Assembly (NCBI GenBank): GCA_019055375.1
Contig: JAHQIW010001193.1
Location: forward strand, 186,001 to 250,000
From: Parelaphostrongylus tenuis
Lineage: Eukaryota > Nematoda > Chromadorea > Rhabditida > Metastrongylidae
Direction of reading: 5' to 3'
Length of the DNA stretch: 64,000 nucleotides
Shown here: piece by piece, positions 61,401 to 64,000 of the stretch
Numbering within the stretch: position 1 is the stretch's first letter
Layout: each line of letters starts with the position of its first letter
The notes under the pieces: model-generated
What the model saw: only the letters and a program-made list of their open reading frames with translations
Database searches by the model: none
What the model was told of the DNA's origin: nothing
Program-made: the position numbers and the translations under genes

Positions 61401-63976
61401 TGGTAGCGGTTAACGGCCAGGACTCACGCATCTCAAGATGCTTGACGCTAATGCAGCCATCATTTACAACGTCAACATGGACAAGTCGATTGCCTTGATT
61501 ATTTTATGCATCCAGAAAGATGGTATACTCAATATCCGTGAAATATGAACTATGTTTAAGATGGCCTTGGTAGCACTCAATGGTCATTACACGTATCGGT
61601 TGCGGTTAGTAAGCGTCGTTGGCTTGGATGTTTGCTTTATCTATGCAGCTGAGTAGCTGCAAACAAAGAGGTCGAGCAAATCGGTGCTGACCCATCGACC
61701 GTTCCGTATTTTGCTTCGATAATGAGATAATGGATGCACGATTTTATAGGACCATATCGCTACCAAATCAATTAGATCCATTAATCTTATCATCTTTGTG
61801 GTCAAATCAACTTACTTATCTCGCATAAAATAAATAGCTGCAAATTCCCTACCTTTGAAATTTTGTGTTGAACTTTTCTTGAAATTTTTCATCCGAAGAA
61901 AATAGCGGTGTTCTTCCTACTTAATTAATGTGCTTTACAATACAAACAGCTTAAAGCACATAGAGTTTCCAGTTCAGTTCCACTTGTTGTTAACACTTTT
62001 TTCCGCTACAAACTGTGTAAATCGATTCTGGCTTGCAGCTTTGATGAATTTCAATATTTCATAACGATTGCTGTACTAGCATTAAAAACACATAAATTCG
62101 ACAAATATAGGCACCTTGGTGCTTTAGCCACTTCCACCAATGGAATATAACTTTTATTTTTTTTAGAACCGAGTTAGCCTTGCACTAAACTTTCCATTAA
62201 TATGTTTTTCAAAGTTATTATTTCCTAACAATTCTAATGTTTATAATTTGTGACGTTTTTTGCTGCACTACTGGACCGAGTCTTACCGTACGTGGCTTAG
62301 ACGATTCACTTCAATTCATTCGTTGACGAACATCTGTTGTCTCGTTGATTGTTGTTTTCATAACTCTTATAGCGTCTTCTGTAGTATATTCACTTCCTTG
62401 CTTACTCAAAACCGTCTTTGATTGTTGAATTAAAAACTTTCCTATCGTTGAGGATATGCTTTTTCTTGCATTCTTCAACGTCGTTCATTTGGTTGACATT
62501 TCCCTCTTCATTTACCCCTGAGACTCTCAAAGACGTCATCGTCCGAGCTTTTCCTAATTGAGTTTTCGTAGAGGGATTCACATGAAAACTTGTTTAACTA
62601 CGATATAAAAAAGAATAACACACTGCGTCAAGGGTAAACAGAGGTATTTATGGCTAAATAAAAGAAATTACGCTATTAAGGTTAAGATTTTGATCACAAT
62701 TTTATTGACAGTGTAAGTACACTAAAAACCGAAAGTTTACGGACTTACAAGCAGTTAATTTATAGTTCAATAGATCAATTGGAATAGTTTTTCTCGAAAA
62801 AAGTGATTTACGACAACCAATGGATGCGAGATTGTTGTACATTCCCTTTTTCTGTCGTAATACAATTTTAGGGCGAAGATGGAACATCAGCTTTTTCCTG
62901 TTGTCGTTTCTATCTCAGTCGATGCTCCTTTCTTTTCTGAATTACTTGCAATCAATCATTTTAGCTATCTTTTTTGGCTCATTCGCTGTCTGTTTCTTCG
63001 CTTGTATCATGACGTTTTCACAACGCTGGAATAGAATCCAACAACCAATCACGACGTTTCTGCTTCAAACTCCAATCTTGTCATAGTCACTATCGTTTTG
63101 AAGAAATTGTTAATACTCAATTGAATTCGAAAAGTCACATAACTTTCTGATAACAGAGCACTTTGACACCATGTCGGCTCCCCACATTTATTTTAAAATA
63201 GTTCTGGATAAAGAATAAGGCGATTGACTTTGACGATTGCATGGGGATATCACGAGTTCTCGACTCCATTGAGCCATCGTAGAAGTTTTTAAAATCGTAT
63301 TCGTTCAGTAGGATGGCTTTTGAAAGTAAAGTTCCAATCCTCTCAGACAAGAGTGGTACCGAATTTCCGAGCTTGGAAGAATGGGATGTTTGGACAGTAG
63401 GTACAATACAACGATTTCATGTGTACCCCTGGGCACCTTTTTTAATCACTGCGCTACACACACATTCTTCGAAATGACACCTTCTAAAATCGTCAATATT
63501 ATGAACAAGTGCATAACCCTTCTGTTCGAAAATCATGTGAAAAAATGTAGGGAAATCTGTGTTATAAGACTTACCGATATTACTAAGTAGCACATAGAGT
63601 CCTTTGATTGTTCGACACCGTCTCTGTCATTTTATGAATTCGTTAACGTGATAATTTTTTTAGCAGAATAGCTAAGTATAAATTCCACTTCATATCCAAG
63701 CTGTCACTTTTCTAAGTGTCGATACTTTTTATTGTGAAGGAAACTTCATTTTTTTTGTGTAATCTATCAATTCTACAAAGCTTCGTCTTTCCCTTGTTTT
63801 GATTGACTCTCACTACTTCTCCTATTATTTCAACTGCTTTTTCAAGCTATCGAATGATTTTTTGCAGATTAAACGATGAGAGCTCTCATTGTTTCGATTG
63901 TCGCTTTCACGGTATGCATTTTGGCGGAACGGCCGAAGTTGAAAGACAGTACTGGGGCGCTTTTGGTGAAGATCAG
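46470..63976 (+). CDS. Unrecognised multi-exon gene, 5' part (continues past window)
   Basis: Four exon-like segments join in phase: 46470-46518 (ATG just after TCCTTCAG; donor CAG|GTGACC), 49017-49096 (TTTTAG acceptor, GTGAGT donor; only one frame is open), 57590-57648 (long pyrimidine tract and TTTTCAG acceptor; weak donor CAC|GTTTTC) and 63868-63976 (TTTTTTGCAG acceptor, CAG|GTAAAA donor). Together they encode at least 99 residues. The protein begins MVSEAEEEFGSLPENPG, continues LWGPTVTKLERRNSR (RRNS resembles a basophilic kinase site), LTLMRKSKEAN, TSYRLYGHRSSLPVAG, and reaches YWGAFGEDQ. There is no signal peptide in this reading, so a cytosolic or cytoplasmic N-terminal region is likely. 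Introns of 2.5, 8.5 and 6.2 kb are comparable to those of the GPCR. I cannot name the family. The third donor is the weakest link. Confidence 0.42.
46595..46671 (+). CDS. Possible first exon of a short secreted peptide
   Basis: The ATG lies eight bases after an AAAATCAG acceptor-like site. The frame encodes MKSVAFFVLFALSVKTEQ followed by LFGMMVM and stops at a strong donor (GAA|GTAAGT), leaving in phase 2. Joining to the exon at 49017 in that phase gives a 39-residue product ending ASK and stop, but that uses a different frame from the better-supported LWGPT reading. It may be an alternative transcript or chance. Confidence 0.25.
47700..48081 (-). CDS. Unrecognised minus-strand exon-like ORF
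   Basis: The minus strand is open from an ATCAG acceptor at 48081/48082 to a TGTGAG|GTGAAA donor at 47700/47699, giving 127 codons plus one base. The predicted protein begins KQDAGITSYLYCPHANRLE and is largely helical and charged (for example KSIKKLNKEKN, SKQYAKCLETF). It is one of the longer open frames here, its base composition is balanced, and splice sites lie at both ends. It resembles a coiled-coil or BAR-like helical segment only in general character; no family is assigned. It lies inside the first intron of the + strand gene at 46470. Confidence 0.38.
49017..49096 (+). CDS. Internal exon, LWGPTVTKLERRNSR
   Basis: An 80-bp segment bounded by CATTTTAG and GTGAGT. Two of the three frames stop quickly. 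The third gives 26 residues rich in Arg, Lys, Ser and Thr. It is the best single exon of the second gene: base composition rises sharply against the AT-rich flanks, and both splice sites are near consensus. Family not recognised. Confidence 0.6.
51795..51895 (-). repeat. GC-rich repeat family C, inverted copy
   Basis: Reverse complement of the 54.1-kb copy: AAAGGGTTGTGATGCTCGTC, GGCGCGCGTGGAGCCGAGCT, CCCCGCCCTCCCCACAACAA and CGCCCTGCGGAA. GC content is far above the surroundings. Confidence 0.75.
52365..52910 (-). mobile_element. Second mariner-family remnant
   Basis: On the minus strand, shifted frames contain HTAKKTKERFDDL, GYSPNAAQSDYGSVS and LLRGHRVESFDQVDRS, in the order expected downstream of the second catalytic Asp of a mariner transposase, followed by a stretch matching the C-terminal end. 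The 3' end is marked by CAGGTTGAGGAAAAAGTTC at 52365, a mariner-type terminal repeat. The N-terminal half is missing and stops interrupt the frame. The terminal repeat and protein differ from the element at 41.7 kb, so it is a different mariner lineage. Confidence 0.65.
53390..53525. repeat. Diverged direct repeat, period about 93 bp
   Basis: GAATTAAATGGATGGCGTCA at about 53397 and GAATTAGTTGGATGGCGTCA at about 53490, each followed by a similar CAT(G/A)AAATA block and preceded by TGATAATNC. A local duplication or two remnants of one element. Confidence 0.55.
54095..54240 (+). repeat. GC-rich repeat family C
   Basis: GTTCCATAGGGCGTTTTTGT, GGGGGGAGGGCGGAGCTCAG, CTCCACGCGCGCCGCAACA and ATCACAACC. 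Two other copies are at 14.97 kb and 51.8 kb. The GGAGCTCAGCTCC core is a near-perfect palindrome. Confidence 0.75.
55256..55282 (+). repeat. ATGA microsatellite
   Basis: About five tandem ATGA units. A related ATTC run lies at 46328-46345. Confidence 0.7.
57480..57575 (+). repeat. Polypyrimidine tract
   Basis: About 90 bp of CTT/CTC/TCC-rich sequence ending at the TTTTCAG acceptor at 57589. It can serve as an unusually long splice-acceptor pyrimidine tract; the 73-codon frame over it is low complexity. Confidence 0.7.
57649..63384. other. Presumed intron 3 of the second + strand gene
   Basis: AT- and pyrimidine-rich. The longest frame of the window (minus 59966-59445, 173 codons) lies here; it carries HTYTRTQHW from a short GT-type repeat and no known domain. 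A minus frame at 58955-58629 is Lys/Gln-rich and also unrecognised. Confidence 0.3.
63385..63470 (-). repeat. SINE-A head fragment, inverted
   Basis: On the minus strand: TGTGTAGCGCAGTGATTA, then GGTGCCCAGGGGTACACATG, then a decayed B-box region (GAAATCGTTG). Confidence 0.5.
63868..63976 (+). CDS. Exon with two competing reading frames
   Basis: Bounded by TTTTTTGCAG and CAG|GTAAAA. Reading 1 (internal exon, entering in phase 2, leaving in phase 0) gives LNDESSHCFDCRFHG and on to WGAFGEDQ, and joins the upstream exon chain in phase. Reading 2 starts at ATG 63876, eight bases after the acceptor, and gives a classic signal peptide (MRALIVSIVAFTVCILA) followed by ERPKLKDSTGALLVKI; this would be the first coding exon of a secreted protein. 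Both frames are open throughout. The rest of the gene lies beyond the window, so the frame cannot be decided here. Confidence 0.55.
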
Positions 63977-64000
63977 GTAAAAGTCCCATAAGCGTAACTC

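Noticed and set aside
62036..62145. Exon-like open frame after a TTGCAG acceptor
   Set aside because: AT-rich, no convincing donor, ends in a stop without poly(A) signal; likely chance.
62820..63086. 88-codon + frame with hydrophobic stretches
   Set aside because: Hydrophobicity comes from T-rich DNA; no receptor or transporter motif and no donor.
1..64000. CRISPR array, operon, rRNA or spliced-leader RNA genes
   Set aside because: No regularly spaced identical repeats, no SL or rRNA motifs seen, and the gene structure is eukaryotic with long introns.

Overview
This window looks like nuclear DNA of a nematode, probably a clade V (strongylid or hookworm-like) species. The sequence is AT-rich. 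Real coding sequence comes as short exons (80-180 bp) with nematode-style splice sites (TTTTCAG acceptors, GTGAGT/GTAAGT donors). Introns are long and packed with tRNA-derived SINEs, palindromic repeats, and mariner and RTE debris. The large repeat-filled introns are unlike C. elegans; species-level placement is inference.

One gene is clear: a class A (rhodopsin-type) neuropeptide GPCR on the + strand from about 19.6 to 39.4 kb. Ten phase-compatible exons give an almost complete seven-helix receptor, with one or two candidate tail exons after them (39289-39357 and 39674-39848). It keeps the class A landmark residues except the DRY motif at the end of TM3, which reads His-Glu-Phe. A separate tiny gene (22833-22982) lies in its second intron on the same strand and encodes a 49-residue secreted peptide precursor with a KR-WILRYM-RR cassette. 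Intron 5 holds an unrelated terminal-exon-like open frame with a poly(A) signal (33023-33159).

Downstream, exons at 46470-46518, 49017-49096, 57590-57648 and 63868-63976 can be joined in phase into the 5' part of a second + strand gene that runs off the window; I do not recognise the product. A minus-strand exon-like stretch (47700-48081) and a chain of broken minus-strand frames (44707-45640) lie inside that gene's first intron or just upstream of it.

The rest is mobile-element material: a tRNA-derived SINE family (A) with about a dozen copies, a second tRNA-like family (B, three copies), a palindromic repeat family with a compound inverted array at 31.8-32.6 kb, a GC-rich repeat family (three copies), an inverted-repeat MITE-like element at 30.5 kb, two degenerate mariner elements from different lineages (41.7 kb +, 52.4 kb -), and an RTE-type non-LTR retrotransposon remnant at 7.5-8.4 kb. 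Roughly 1-19 kb has no intact gene I can recognise. There are no rRNA genes, convincing functional tRNAs, CRISPR arrays or operons.
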